Source: Paenibacillus sp. 1781tsa1 (GTDB lineage: Bacteria; Bacillota; Bacilli; Paenibacillales; Paenibacillaceae). From it: DNA of 64,000 nucleotides. The position numbers and the translations under genes are program-made. The notes below the pieces were generated by a model, which saw only the letters and a list, made by a program, of their open reading frames with translations, had not been told where the DNA came from and searched no databases. Where the stretch lies: positions 5,270,001 to 5,334,000 of the forward strand of contig NZ_JAMYWY010000001.1 in assembly GCF_024159265.1 (NCBI RefSeq), written 5' to 3'. Shown one piece after another: positions 7,913 to 17,066 of this stretch (the first letter of the stretch is position 1; each line of letters starts with the position of its first letter).

Positions 7913-9520
7913 TTATTTGTTATTACGGTCATATCCCGCTTGTTTAATCTGTAGCCATTCTTGCAATCCAAGGCGATCCAGCTCTTTCAAGTAAGCATCC
8001 CATTCCTGATCTATTTTCCCGTTCTGATACCATTCTGTACGCAGACGTAACACGTAGGCAAAGAGATCGGTCTCGATCGTGGACAATCGATCCAGTTCAT
8101 CAATGGAGAAGAACACACTTGGATATACGTTCTCCGCTTTCATATGCGGAACCATAACCTTGTCGAGAAGTTCCATCCGCCAAGCCGCATCTTCCGGTTT
8201 GGTTGTGTATTTGTCATAATAACTGTCGAGAATGGCCAATGGTCCTGCGATACTGGTTTTTTGTCTAAGTTCAACTGGTGCAGAGCCTTCCAGCGGAAGA
8301 TGCTTCAGCATGCCTTTGGCTTCATCGAATTCAAAAATATTTTGCTGACTATCATCTCCATAGGTACCCCAGTTGTTCTGTACGGATTGGAGCGGATCGT
8401 ACAATTGGTCTACCCACTTCGCTGTGGATTCCAGGTTTTTATTGCTGCTGGTGATGACCATGCGACCACGATCAAGCCCAATCCCGTTTGTTCTTGTGAC
8501 ATTAACTTCGCCGTTAGGTCCAGCAACCGGAGGCAGAACATCATACGTATCATTCATGCCTGTAATGTTAGCCTTATCCCAAGTGAAGTACATGCCGTAC
8601 TTGTTGTCCTTGCCTTTCGCAAGATAAGTGTTCCAATCCTGCTGATACGACTCAACATCGACGAGACCTTCCTGAACCAGCTCATGAATGTATTTAACCG
8701 CTTCTTTGTAGCCTTCATCAGCTGCCGTGAAGACCACTTTCCCATCATTGGTTACCACGGTATGATCCCAGTTCTCTCCGAGTCCAAATGCCGCAAAGAG
8801 GAATGTTAGATCTTCTCCGCCCGGTTTGTTAATGAAAGATAACGGAATTTCGTCTGCCTTACCGTTGCCGTTAGGATCTTGGGTTTTGAACGCAATCAAT
8901 ACTTCTTTCAGTTCTTCGGTTGTCGTTGGCATCTTCAGTCCAAGCTTGTTCAGCCATTCCACATTAATCCAAGGCAAGTTATCTACTGCCTGAATCCGTT
9001 GTTTGCCACTTCCGAGTTCTTCAATCCATGGGAATGAATAGATATGTCCGTCTGGAGCCGTGATCATGCTCTTGTATTCGGGAGCTTCCTCCAGCACCTT
9101 TTTCAGATTGGGCATCTGTTGTTCAATCATGTCCTCAAGTGGAATGATCGCCCCGTCCTTCGCCAGTTTCAGGAGATCATAATCCCCGTAACCTGCATCA
9201 AAAATAGCATCCGGCAAATCACCGCTGGCGACCGCCAGATTTCTTTTTTCTGCAAATACATCACTCGTATAGTTCTTCCAGTTGATATGCACATTGGTTT
9301 TCTCTTCGAGTCGCTTATTAATCAGCTTGTCGTTGGGATCAGCGGGAGCCAGCGGAGAACTCTGCGTGATAAAATTCAATGTCACCTTGCCATCAGGTGA
9401 TTGCGCCTCACTTGCCGCGCCGCCTCCACCCCCGCCACAGGCGGTTAAAAAGAGCATTGCAGATAACATGGAAATGGACGCCGTTGTAACGGCTTTTCTG
9501 GATTTGTTCACTTTTTTCAT
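7913..9520 (-). CDS. Sugar ABC transporter substrate-binding lipoprotein (LipO-like), 535 aa
   Basis: Extracellular solute-binding protein anchored by a lipid. The signal peptide MKKVNKSRKAVTTAS leads to the lipobox FLTAC at about residues 24-28, directly followed by an unusual run of six glycines and AASEA as a flexible linker. The mature 500-residue protein is of the large family 1 binding proteins that partner LplB/LplC permeases for oligosaccharides. The start was chosen at MKK because GGAGG lies eight bases upstream; five extra upstream codons are unlikely to be used. By context the ligand is a fructo-oligosaccharide or sucrose. Confidence 0.9.
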   Translation of the reverse strand: MKKVNKSRKAVTTASISMLSAMLFLTACGGGGGGAASEAQSPDGKVTLNFITQSSPLAPADPNDKLINKRLEEKTNVHINWKNYTSDVFAEKRNLAVASGDLPDAIFDAGYGDYDLLKLAKDGAIIPLEDMIEQQMPNLKKVLEEAPEYKSMITAPDGHIYSFPWIEELGSGKQRIQAVDNLPWINVEWLNKLGLKMPTTTEELKEVLIAFKTQDPNGNGKADEIPLSFINKPGGEDLTFLFAAFGLGENWDHTVVTNDGKVVFTAADEGYKEAVKYIHELVQEGLVDVESYQQDWNTYLAKGKDNKYGMYFTWDKANITGMNDTYDVLPPVAGPNGEVNVTRTNGIGLDRGRMVITSSNKNLESTAKWVDQLYDPLQSVQNNWGTYGDDSQQNIFEFDEAKGMLKHLPLEGSAPVELRQKTSIAGPLAILDSYYDKYTTKPEDAAWRMELLDKVMVPHMKAENVYPSVFFSIDELDRLSTIETDLFAYVLRLRTEWYQNGKIDQEWDAYLKELDRLGLQEWLQIKQAGYDRNNK

Positions 9521-9575
9521 AATAATGACCTCCATGAGTTGGATTGGATCAACTTACTGTATCGCAGGCTGTTCA

Positions 9576-10457
9576 CTATTTGAGGGAACCGACCATGACA
9601 CCTTTTTCGAAATACTTCTGGAAGAACGGATACATGATGATGAGTGGCAGACTCGAAATGACAATCGCTGAGTATTTAATCATCTCGGAGAGCCGTTTCA
9701 GTTCTGCCATCGCGAGCTGATCACTGATCATGCCCGGTGCAGCCTGATTCTGAATCAGAATGGAACGCAGAACGAGCTGTAACGGATGCAGATTCGGGTT
9801 ATCGAGATAGATCATTGCATCAAAATAGGAATTCCATTGCCCAACGAACGCATAAAGTGCGAGTACAAAAATGATCGGTTTCGACAACGGAATGACGATC
9901 TGGAAGAAAATCTTCATTTCGGAGGCACCATCCACATTCGCTGCTTCTTTCAGTTCCCGAGGGACTCCTTTGAAAAAGGTTCTGGAAAGGATAATGTTCC
10001 AGACGTTAACGGCTCCAGGGATGATGATGGCCCACACCGTATCCAGCATGCCGAGATTACGTATGAGTAGATAAGTAGGGATTAATCCCCCGCCGAAGAA
10101 CATCGTAATGATAAAGATAATCATGAAAAATCCACGTCCCGCGAGCCTATCATCCGACAATGCATAACCTGCAAATATGGATACGGTCACGGTGATCAGT
10201 GCAAAAGAAACCGAGTACAATACCGCATTTGCAAACCCTCGGATCATGGCTGGATTGGACAAAATCATCTGATATCCGTCCAGACTCCAGTCCGATACAT
10301 TAAAGGACAGTCCACGATTCAGTAACACCGTGGGGTCCATGAATGAGGCGATAACAATATAAATCAGGGGAACAACCACAACCAGTACAGCACAGGTGAG
10401 AAAGATGGCATTGAGTGTGAGGATCAATCGATCCATTCCCGTGTGTTTAACAACCAT
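9576..10457 (-). CDS. Carbohydrate ABC permease (LplC/YtcP type), 293 aa
   Basis: Inner-membrane permease subunit with six predicted membrane segments and the BPD permease loop EAANVDGASEMKIFFQIVIPLSKP (family EAA motif, here split by its central glycine) near residue 190. The sequence ends VMVGSLK, the usual C terminus of the YtcP group. Start ATG chosen with AAAGGAG seven bases upstream; an in-frame extension of 13 codons runs into the previous gene. Works with the permease upstream and the lipoprotein downstream. No ATPase gene is present in the operon, so a shared MsmX-type ATPase encoded elsewhere is expected. Confidence 0.92.
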   Translation of the reverse strand: MVVKHTGMDRLILTLNAIFLTCAVLVVVVPLIYIVIASFMDPTVLLNRGLSFNVSDWSLDGYQMILSNPAMIRGFANAVLYSVSFALITVTVSIFAGYALSDDRLAGRGFFMIIFIITMFFGGGLIPTYLLIRNLGMLDTVWAIIIPGAVNVWNIILSRTFFKGVPRELKEAANVDGASEMKIFFQIVIPLSKPIIFVLALYAFVGQWNSYFDAMIYLDNPNLHPLQLVLRSILIQNQAAPGMISDQLAMAELKRLSEMIKYSAIVISSLPLIIMYPFFQKYFEKGVMVGSLK

Positions 10458-10473
10458 GGATAATACTCCTTTC

Positions 10474-11457
10474 CTAATAGAGGCCTTCGCCTTCATTCAA
10501 TTTCTTCACAATCAGATTCACCGTCACCAGCAGAATCACATTGATAACTGAGTTGAACAATCCCACTGCCGCAGAATAAGCGTAATCTCCAGACTGCAGC
10601 CCCACCTTGTAGACATACGTGGCAATAATCTCGGAGGAAGGCAGGTTCATGGACGTCTGCATCAGATAGGCCTTCTCAAATCCAATGGACATAATGCCAC
10701 CCGCTGCAAGGATAAAGACGATAGCCATAATTGGACGAATCGTTGGAAGGTCAATGTGGCGAATACGCTGAAGGAGGTTGGCTCCATCCAGATTAGCCGC
10801 ATTATGAAGCTCCGGATCAACATTGGCCAAAGCCGCAACGTATATGATGGAAGCCCAGCCGGCTCCGGTCCAGATATCGGACAAAATGTAGATCCAGCGG
10901 AAATATTCCGGTTCAGACATGAACATGATCGGCTGACCTGTAATCCATGTGGCTAATTGATTAATTGGCCCTGTCGGTGAGAGGAAGATGAACAGCATAC
11001 CCACAACCACAACAACCGAGATGAAATTGGGTGCGTACAGAAACAATTGGATATTTTTCTTGATGCCAGCTTTGCGTACCTGATTCAGCATGAGTGCCAG
11101 TAAAATGGGCACCGGGAAACTGAATATCAATCCCAAAAAGCTGAGTTTAAGCGTATTCATTAAAATGATATCGAAATTGGGTGAAGCTATAAATTTCTCA
11201 AAATGCTTCAGTCCCACCCAATCACTTCCCATGATGCCTTTGATCGGACTGAAATCCTTAAACGCAATGATGGCTCCGTACATCGGAATGTACTTGAAGA
11301 TAAGGGTCAAGATTAAGGCTGGTGCAAGCAACATATATAAAAAGTAATTTTTTTTGAGCTGCTGCAACCTATGACCGCTTGTCGTCCTCACTTTCAGTAC
11401 CCTTCCTTCGCCCTTTTTGCTGTCGGCTATGTTATCCAACACGATACCCCCGTTCAT
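10474..11457 (-). CDS. Carbohydrate ABC permease (LplB type), about 327 aa
   Basis: First gene of the fructan operon. Six-segment permease typical of LplB: KKNYFLYMLLAPALILTLIF as first segment, then YIPMYGAIIAFKDFSP, and the EAA-like loop NAANLDGANLLQRIRHIDLP. The start is uncertain. ATG at 11457 has no clear ribosome site, whereas GTG at 11391 has GGGAGGG eight bases upstream and would give a product beginning MRTTSGHRLQQ (305 aa), close to family length. The stop lies 16 bases before the second permease gene. Regulated presumably by the divergent LacI protein through repeats in 11466-11776. Confidence 0.88.
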   Translation of the reverse strand: MNGGIVLDNIADSKKGEGRVLKVRTTSGHRLQQLKKNYFLYMLLAPALILTLIFKYIPMYGAIIAFKDFSPIKGIMGSDWVGLKHFEKFIASPNFDIILMNTLKLSFLGLIFSFPVPILLALMLNQVRKAGIKKNIQLFLYAPNFISVVVVVGMLFIFLSPTGPINQLATWITGQPIMFMSEPEYFRWIYILSDIWTGAGWASIIYVAALANVDPELHNAANLDGANLLQRIRHIDLPTIRPIMAIVFILAAGGIMSIGFEKAYLMQTSMNLPSSEIIATYVYKVGLQSGDYAYSAAVGLFNSVINVILLVTVNLIVKKLNEGEGLY

Positions 11458-11465
11458 TCTAGAAG

Positions 11466-11776
11466 TTGACAATTGTTTTCAGTAAGGGCTTTCAATATTT
11501 ACAATTGCCTATTTAATAATTTACAATTTATCAGGTTTCAACGGATTTAGTCAATACGTTTTGTAAAAAAATATTTGTGCATTTGATCATTTTATCTTTG
11601 CATCAATGTAACTAAAGAGGATTAAATTTGCATATATACAACACTGAATCGTTAATAACAGCATAGATATTTCTATATCATTATTGTAATAGATCATCAT
11701 TGTTACACTAATTAACGAAACTTCTGGAACAATTATGAAAATAGAATTCGCCCATGTAAATGTAAACACAATTGTG
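11466..11776. promoter_or_regulatory. Divergent promoter region with repeated ACAATTG operator-like motifs
   Basis: This AT-rich interval between the permease operon and the LacI gene holds TTGACAATTG (11466), TTTACAATTG (11498), TTTACAATTT (11520) and a perfect 10-bp palindrome CACAATTGTG (11767-11776) flanked by AAATG and CATTT. LacI-family proteins bind such palindromes, so these are candidate operators for the adjacent regulator. No gene is seen in the interval. Confidence 0.5.
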
Positions 11777-11874
11777 CATTTGTAAAACAGAGATTGCTAT
11801 TTGTCCCGTTCTATTATACATTTGACTTAGAGAAGAATATGGATGACTATTGATGATTAGAGGTGAAGCATGAG

Positions 11875-12951
11875 ATGGCAAAGGAAAAAGTCACGATACA
11901 AGACATCGCTGATGCTTTGGGGATCTCCAGGAATACGGCTTCCAAAGCATTGAACGATAGCGGAAACATCCCGGATGAGACTAGAAACCGTGTAATCAAA
12001 AAAGCAATTGAACTCAAATATAAACAGTTTGCCTATATGGAAAATGAGCATGTTTTAACCAAGGCCCCGGGCAATATCGCCTTGTTAACTGAAAACCTGC
12101 CTAATACATCTCACTTTGGTTCGTTGTTAATCAGCGGTTTGGAGAAAAGAATCAGTGCGGAGGGATACAATCTCTCGATTCATATCGTGCGTGAAGAAGA
12201 TCAAGATGCGCTTACACTTCCCAACAATTTTGATATTGCCAAAGTAGACGGCATCATTTGCATTGAATTATTTGATCTGGAGTACACTCAGCTGATTACC
12301 GATCTGGGCATCCCCACGATCTTTATCGATTGCGCTTCCAACATATGTTATCCCGAATTCCATGCAGATTTGCTCCTTATGGAGAATGAACACAGCATCT
12401 ATCAGATAACCACAAAATTAATTGAGAGCGGCTACACAAGTATCGGATTTGTTGGAGACTACAATCACTGTAAGAGCTTTAATGAACGATGGGTTGGATA
12501 TCACCGGGCTATGCTCGAATCGGGGTTGCAGGTCGACCTATCCCACTGCATCCTAGATAATGATCGCCTATGCTTCTCCAAGCCAGGATGGTTGAACCAG
12601 CGGGTGGCAGAGCTAACTTCCATACCTTCCGCATACGTATGCGCTAATGATTTTTTAGCAGTCGATCTGATCAGGGCTTTGAAAACCAGAGGCGTTTCCG
12701 TTCCGCAGGATGTTGCGATATGCGGATTCGATAATGCACCCCAATCCCGAATTATTGAGCCTGCATTAACGACAGTTCATATTTACAGCAATGAGATGGG
12801 CATCAAAGCTGCGGAGATGCTGTTATCCCGGATTAATAGCCCGACACAGCCGTATCAGGTCTCCCACATTGTGACCAAACCCATCATCAGGGAGTCCACA
12901 CCAGCAATCATGGCCGATCATGCTCAGATGGTTCATGGTTCGGCAAAATAA
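11875..12951 (+). CDS. LacI-family transcriptional regulator, 358 aa
   Basis: N-terminal LacI helix-turn-helix VTIQDIADALGISRNTASKA (residues 6-25) with hinge region, followed by a periplasmic-binding-protein-like sensor domain (RWVGYHRAM, DFLAVDLIRALK, CGFDNAPQSRI). Transcribed away from the fructan operon, so it most likely represses that operon and responds to a sugar or sugar phosphate. Start ATG lies nine bases after GAGGTG; a GTG four codons earlier overlaps that ribosome site and is rejected. Followed at once by a strong terminator. Confidence 0.9.
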   Translation: MAKEKVTIQDIADALGISRNTASKALNDSGNIPDETRNRVIKKAIELKYKQFAYMENEHVLTKAPGNIALLTENLPNTSHFGSLLISGLEKRISAEGYNLSIHIVREEDQDALTLPNNFDIAKVDGIICIELFDLEYTQLITDLGIPTIFIDCASNICYPEFHADLLLMENEHSIYQITTKLIESGYTSIGFVGDYNHCKSFNERWVGYHRAMLESGLQVDLSHCILDNDRLCFSKPGWLNQRVAELTSIPSAYVCANDFLAVDLIRALKTRGVSVPQDVAICGFDNAPQSRIIEPALTTVHIYSNEMGIKAAEMLLSRINSPTQPYQVSHIVTKPIIRESTPAIMADHAQMVHGSAK

Positions 12952-12999
12952 AAAAACGTATGTCTCACGAGTAACAACTCGTGAAGCATACGTTTTTTT
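12950..12999 (+). terminator. Bidirectional intrinsic terminator
   Basis: AAAAAAACGTATG and CATACGTTTTTTT flank an inner stem CACGAG/CTCGTG. A-tract and T-tract on both sides allow termination in both directions, between lacI-type gene and the convergent phosphorylase gene. Confidence 0.9.
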
Positions 13000-13070
13000 G
13001 TGGTTTCGACTTGTCTGGATGGAAACTTTATCCCATCCATCGCGGCCTAGAATAGAAATAATTCACGCGA

Positions 13071-13889
13071 TTAGATTTCTTTCAAGATACCTTTTACCAA
13101 ACCAATAAAGGTTGTTTTCACTTGGGCAGCCACTTCAATGACTTCGTCATGACTTAACGGCTGATCCAGAATGCCACAGGCCATATTGGTCAGACAGGAA
13201 ATGCCCAGTACCTTCATACCGCCATGGATGGCAACAATCGCTTCAGGTACCGTAGACATCCCCACTGCATCCGCACCCATCGTACGAATCATGCGAATCT
13301 CCGCTGGTGTCTCATATGCCGGGCCACTCCACCATGCATAAACACCTTGCTGCAGGCCAACATTCTGCTCTTCTGCAACCTTAAGGGCAATGCTGCGCAG
13401 TTCGCGATTGTATACCTGTGATACGTCCGGGAAGCGCACACCTAGTTCAGCATTATTCGGTCCCATCAACGGGTTGTTGCCCACCAGGTTAATATGATCT
13501 GTAATCAGCATCAGTTGTCCCGGCTCAAAGCTTGTGTTGATGGCTCCGCAGGCATTGGTGATAAGCAATTGCTCGACACCCAGCGCCTTCATGATGCGAA
13601 CCGGGAAAGTCACTTCGTCCAATGTAAATCCTTCATAGTAATGAAGGCGGCCTTTCATCGCTACAACCGTTTTGCCCATCAGTTCACCAATAACCAATTC
13701 ATTGGCATGACCGATGGCTTCCGATTGCGCGAAATACGGAATATCTGTATACGGAATAACGGTCGCATTTTCAATCTCGTCCGCGAGCGCTCCCAGTCCC
13801 GAACCCAGAATCATGCCTACGGCAGGTTTGGTATGGATTCGGTTTAATATGTAATCTCTTGCTTCCTGAATATGTGCGGATTGATGCAT
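13071..13889 (-). CDS. pupG: Purine-nucleoside phosphorylase (trimeric type I), 272 aa
   Basis: Cleaves inosine and guanosine with phosphate to the base and ribose-1-phosphate in purine salvage. Signatures of the trimeric PNP/MTAP family are clear: GMILGSGLGALADEIE near residues 25-40, MKGRLHYYEGF near 79-89 with the phosphate-binding residues, TNACGAIN near 114-121, and GADAVGMSTVPEAIVA near 189-204. Cytoplasmic, full length. The ATG follows an AGGAGG-like site (CAGGAGG). Monocistronic, flanked by the LacI gene convergently and a small membrane-protein gene upstream on the same strand. Confidence 0.93.
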   Translation of the reverse strand: MHQSAHIQEARDYILNRIHTKPAVGMILGSGLGALADEIENATVIPYTDIPYFAQSEAIGHANELVIGELMGKTVVAMKGRLHYYEGFTLDEVTFPVRIMKALGVEQLLITNACGAINTSFEPGQLMLITDHINLVGNNPLMGPNNAELGVRFPDVSQVYNRELRSIALKVAEEQNVGLQQGVYAWWSGPAYETPAEIRMIRTMGADAVGMSTVPEAIVAIHGGMKVLGISCLTNMACGILDQPLSHDEVIEVAAQVKTTFIGLVKGILKEI

Positions 13890-14054
13890 AATGATATCCT
13901 CCTGATGATCTGAATTGAGTTAACGAAAACTGAGTTAAAAAGGTACTACTCATCAAGTGTAATGAACAATGGTCTTGATGTAAATGGAAGCTGTTCTATC
14001 TGCAATAAAAAAACGACCCTATGCTCCAGAATCGTTTAAAAACATGGACATACC

Positions 14055-14225
14055 CTAATCCAATGTATATTTGTTTCTACTTTTCATGTAATCGATTGTC
14101 AAGATCAGCAACAGCATGAATGTAGCAAACATCAGCGGTTTGGCAAAAGTACCTTCTTCAAAAATATAATAGGCAGCGACCAAGTTTCCTGCAAATATTA
14201 ACAGATAATTGCGGGTGCGATCCAT
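14055..14225 (-). CDS. Small membrane protein, 56 aa, unknown function
   Basis: A 56-codon frame starting MDRTRNYLLIFAGNLVAAYY. It has two hydrophobic stretches (residues about 8-20 and 30-45, FATFMLLLILTIDY) and a basic tail KSRNKYTLD, so an integral membrane hairpin with both ends probably inside. The ribosome site is weak (GAGAAG). A weak terminator-like hairpin (AAACGA/TCGTTT with T7) follows at 14008-14040. No family recognised. It could be a conserved small Paenibacillus protein; coding status is supported by the clean hydrophobic pattern and basic tail. Confidence 0.6.
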   Translation of the reverse strand: MDRTRNYLLIFAGNLVAAYYIFEEGTFAKPLMFATFMLLLILTIDYMKSRNKYTLD

Positions 14226-14383
14226 CTTCTCAACTCATTTCGGAAAAAGAATATTATTTCGAGATTTCCTTTCTTTTACCCTATCACAATTTTCCATAAA
14301 AATCCATATACATACACACATACAAGCGTAGTATTCAATCACGCACGAGATAGCCTTACTGTATAATCTATATTGAGTACAGC

Positions 14384-14410
14384 AAAAAATCGGCCACATC
14401 GTGACCGATT
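14384..14410 (-). terminator. Terminator of the xylanase gene
   Basis: Hairpin ATCGGTCAC/GTGGCCGAT (minus strand) followed by a T-run, 20 bases past the GH10 stop codon. Confidence 0.85.
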
Positions 14411-14429
14411 CTCTCCACTTACCTGATGT

Positions 14430-15431
14430 TCAGGACATAGGATTAATTATACGCCAAAATGATTCCTTTGGCTGCAACTGTTGATCAAAAACAAAAGGCC
14501 AATTTTTGCGTCCACGTACCGGGAAATGGTCCAACCAGGTATAATTGTCCGCTACTCCCCAGAATGTTACAGAGGTAATGGATGATTTGTACTCACGGAA
14601 CAAATTGAAGATTTCTTCATAACGACGTTCCTGTAATTCAGCCATCTCTGGAGTGGGTGCAGTAAGATCGGTTCGACGATCCTCATAACGGAACACCGAC
14701 ATATCCAGCTCTGTAACATGCAACTGTACATCGAGTGAAGCATAACGCTCAATAGCCATTCGGATCTCCTCAATTGAAGGACCATGAATATTCCAATGTC
14801 CCTGCATGCCTATTCCATGTACAGGTGCTCCCTTGTCCAGCAAAGACCGAACCAGATTGTATATTTTCTCCCGTTTGACCGGATCCGTCTCATTGTAGTC
14901 ATTATAGAAAAGAAGGGCATTGGGATCTGCTTCATGAGCCATGCTGAATGCTTGCAACAAATAGTCTTCTCCCACTAGCTGTAGCCACTTCGTGTCCCGC
15001 ATGAATAGGTCGGTCTTATCTTCAATCGCTTCATTGACGACATCCCATGCATATATTTGCCCTTTATATCGACCTACCACTGTATCAATATGTTGCTTCA
15101 AGCGGGACAATAACAGTTCTCTGGAAGCGGGAGCACCCGAAGTATCCTCGAAAACCCATTTCGATGTTTGATTATGCCAGACCAGTGTATGCCCGCGAAC
15201 CGCAATCCCTTGGGCAACGGCAAAATCAACAATTTGATCCGCCGCCTCAAATGTATAACGATCCTCTTCCGGGTGAATTTCTTCGAATTTCATCTGATTT
15301 TCAGCTGTGATACTATTGAAGTGTTTGGCGATGAAATTCCCTTCGGACTGCAACATTCTGGTATGTACAGCAGCACCTATTTTGAACGTATTAGCGTACG
15401 CAGCATGTAGTGATGGAATTTCGGTTGGCAT
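14430..15431 (-). CDS. Intracellular GH10 endo-1,4-beta-xylanase, 333 aa
   Basis: Retaining beta-xylanase with an (alpha/beta)8 barrel. Catalytic acid/base Glu134 in WDVVNEAI and nucleophile Glu241 in HVTELDMSV; substrate-binding motifs GHTLVWHNQ near residues 80-88 and YNDYNE near 176-181. There is no signal peptide, so it acts in the cytoplasm on imported xylo-oligosaccharides, like the known intracellular GH10 enzymes of Paenibacillus and Geobacillus. Length matches that group. Monocistronic with its own terminator; a CcpA-type site lies 45 bases upstream of the start. Confidence 0.93.
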   Translation of the reverse strand: MPTEIPSLHAAYANTFKIGAAVHTRMLQSEGNFIAKHFNSITAENQMKFEEIHPEEDRYTFEAADQIVDFAVAQGIAVRGHTLVWHNQTSKWVFEDTSGAPASRELLLSRLKQHIDTVVGRYKGQIYAWDVVNEAIEDKTDLFMRDTKWLQLVGEDYLLQAFSMAHEADPNALLFYNDYNETDPVKREKIYNLVRSLLDKGAPVHGIGMQGHWNIHGPSIEEIRMAIERYASLDVQLHVTELDMSVFRYEDRRTDLTAPTPEMAELQERRYEEIFNLFREYKSSITSVTFWGVADNYTWLDHFPVRGRKNWPFVFDQQLQPKESFWRIINPMS

Positions 15432-15475
15432 TTACAATTCCTCCCTGCCCATTTTTTATTCATCATATCGTTTGT

Positions 15476-15489
15476 TGAATACGCTTACA
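15476..15489. promoter_or_regulatory. Candidate cre (CcpA) site upstream of GH10 xylanase
   Basis: On the minus strand TGTAAGCGTATTCA fits the catabolite-responsive element consensus TGWAANCGNTNWCA with one deviation. Located 45 bases before the xylanase start, suggesting carbon catabolite repression. Confidence 0.6.
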
Positions 15490-15556
15490 ATGAACAAATT
15501 ATACTTCTTCCCCCTCATATTTAACTATTTATAATCCCGAGCCCTGTTGGCACAAC

Positions 15557-15618
15557 AAAAACACCTCCCTGTTTGTGCCACTGCTCATCGCAACAGAACA
15601 TTTCTTGGTAGGTGTTTT
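15557..15618 (-). terminator. Long-loop terminator downstream of 15672 gene
   Basis: AAAACACCT and AGGTGTTTTT arms separated by a long loop; on the minus strand the T-run follows the second arm. A competing hairpin (GGCACAA/TTGTGCC) overlaps it. Confidence 0.45.
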
Positions 15619-15671
15619 GTGATTGTGATGTTCAGTTAAATTTAACTCATGTACAAAGAGGGTATGAAACG

Positions 15672-16019
15672 TTACAGCTTGTCTACCTGTAACAAGGTTA
15701 CCTGTTTCACTGTGCATGCCGGATTAATTTGCTCCTCGGACAGAATGTTCAGCTTGATGAGACTTTTCAGCTTATGGCTGTCTACCTTGGACAACAATCG
15801 CCAGATGTCCGGGTCTGGAAGAGAAGCATACAGCTTCTGATCATCGTATTCCTTCCGGTGCTGAAGCACCGTTTTCACCGTGTAACCACCAACCTGCGTC
15901 TCATAAACTCCTTGTTCTGCACAATACGCAACAATCTCGTCTCGTAGTACAGACAACTGCTGCTCAATATCTTTTTGCTGCTGCTTCAATTCAAAATAGG
16001 ATTGAACTTTCTGCTCCAT
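15672..16019 (-). CDS. Conserved hypothetical protein, 115 aa, coiled-coil N terminus
   Basis: Begins MEQKVQSYFELKQQQKDIEQ, a heptad-rich helix of about 35 residues, followed by a small domain with the beta-hairpin YETQVGGYTVKTVLQHRKEY and a helical C-terminal part (LSKVDSHKLKSLIKLNILSEEQI). The layout recalls phage-type proteins that couple a coiled coil to a compact domain, but no family is assigned. Start ATG is placed ten bases after GAGGAG; a GTG three codons upstream touches the ribosome site. Monocistronic, between xylanase and phosphotransferase genes. Confidence 0.75.
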   Translation of the reverse strand: MEQKVQSYFELKQQQKDIEQQLSVLRDEIVAYCAEQGVYETQVGGYTVKTVLQHRKEYDDQKLYASLPDPDIWRLLSKVDSHKLKSLIKLNILSEEQINPACTVKQVTLLQVDKL

Positions 16020-16153
16020 ATCGATCACGCTCCTCTATAACATAGGTATGCGAGGATCGCTAGTTTAGGACTGGCTGTTAATTTTATTCACACACATGCG
16101 GTCTCACTCTCATTCAATCATATCCTGTCGTCATTGATATTCCGTGACTAGGA

Positions 16154-17026
16154 TTACAGCAGGTGTTCATTCAAATATGGATTATGTACAGCTATGCTGT
16201 GAACTCTTTCCATTACATCTGGCCCCATGGGTACATGCCCAACGCGCCTTAACAGAATCCAGCGCAGGCAAGCTATTGCTCCAAAAATCTGTTCCTCTTC
16301 CAGCGTGTACACATAACTTGCAGAACGTGCAAATTGAGCGCGATACACCTCGCCGTAACGTTCCCCATTATAGATGGTGATCAGAAAAACAGACCATGCT
16401 ATATCGTACCTTGGATCACCGTATTGCCCATTCGTCCAATCGATAATGGTGTAATGACCGTCCATTTCAAGAATGTTTCCCAGGTTATAATCACCATGAA
16501 TCAAACATTCCTGCCTGATCTGGACATGTTGGATCAAGTTTGCTAGAAGATCATTTATACCTCCATGCGACTCAATCTGAGGAAAAAAGTATTCAACAAA
16601 ATCGTACCTGGATATGTATGCTTCATCTTCTCCAACACCCACTCTATTCACCGGATAACGATGAACCTCCATTAATCGCTCAGCCAACTGTGTCAGTTTG
16701 GGTTGTGTTACTAGGGTAACCGGCTCTCCATCATAGCTCGTTAACAACACCTGATTCTGTTGGTCGTCAAATCCCCAACCGCAGGGCTGAGAAACACCAA
16801 TTCCACTTTGATAGAGCTTGGATAATAATCGATATTGTTTGGCGATATCCGGCTTGGAATCCTTGTCCCAGACCTTCAATACGTACCGCTGCTCACCCAT
16901 TTCAATTCTCATTACACTAGCTTCCAGTCCAGGTGACAACGGAATGATCTGAACCTCCTGTTCAATCACCTGCTGGACACGATCATCCAGTTGTATCCAA
17001 TCTATCTGGCTGAGTCCGGTAATCAT
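16154..17026 (-). CDS. Aminoglycoside phosphotransferase (APH)-family kinase, 290 aa
   Basis: Protein-kinase-like fold of the APH/choline kinase superfamily. The catalytic loop is CLIHGDYNLGNIL and the metal-binding segment is YTIIDWTNGQYGDPRYDIAW. The N-terminal ATP-lobe contains RYVLKVWDKDS. The family phosphorylates diverse hydroxyl substrates (antibiotics, sugars, choline, homoserine), so a resistance role should not be assumed. The open frame extends 48 codons upstream into the DinB gene, but GGAGGGG six bases before this ATG (MITGLSQ) defines the start. Probably co-transcribed with the DinB gene 40 bases upstream. Confidence 0.85.
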   Translation of the reverse strand: MITGLSQIDWIQLDDRVQQVIEQEVQIIPLSPGLEASVMRIEMGEQRYVLKVWDKDSKPDIAKQYRLLSKLYQSGIGVSQPCGWGFDDQQNQVLLTSYDGEPVTLVTQPKLTQLAERLMEVHRYPVNRVGVGEDEAYISRYDFVEYFFPQIESHGGINDLLANLIQHVQIRQECLIHGDYNLGNILEMDGHYTIIDWTNGQYGDPRYDIAWSVFLITIYNGERYGEVYRAQFARSASYVYTLEEEQIFGAIACLRWILLRRVGHVPMGPDVMERVHSIAVHNPYLNEHLL

Positions 17027-17066
17027 CGTTCCCCTCCATCCTTCCATCTCCTGGCGATCTCTCCAT

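Noticed and set aside
9400..9440. Glycine run in the sugar-binding lipoprotein as a repeat tract with phase variation
   Set aside because: The codons are varied (GGG, GGT, GGC mix) and a flexible spacer after the lipobox explains it.
15529..15717. 62-aa minus-strand frame between the xylanase and the 115-aa gene
   Set aside because: It overlaps the end of the 115-aa gene and lies largely in the terminator inverted repeat; no ribosome site or domain.
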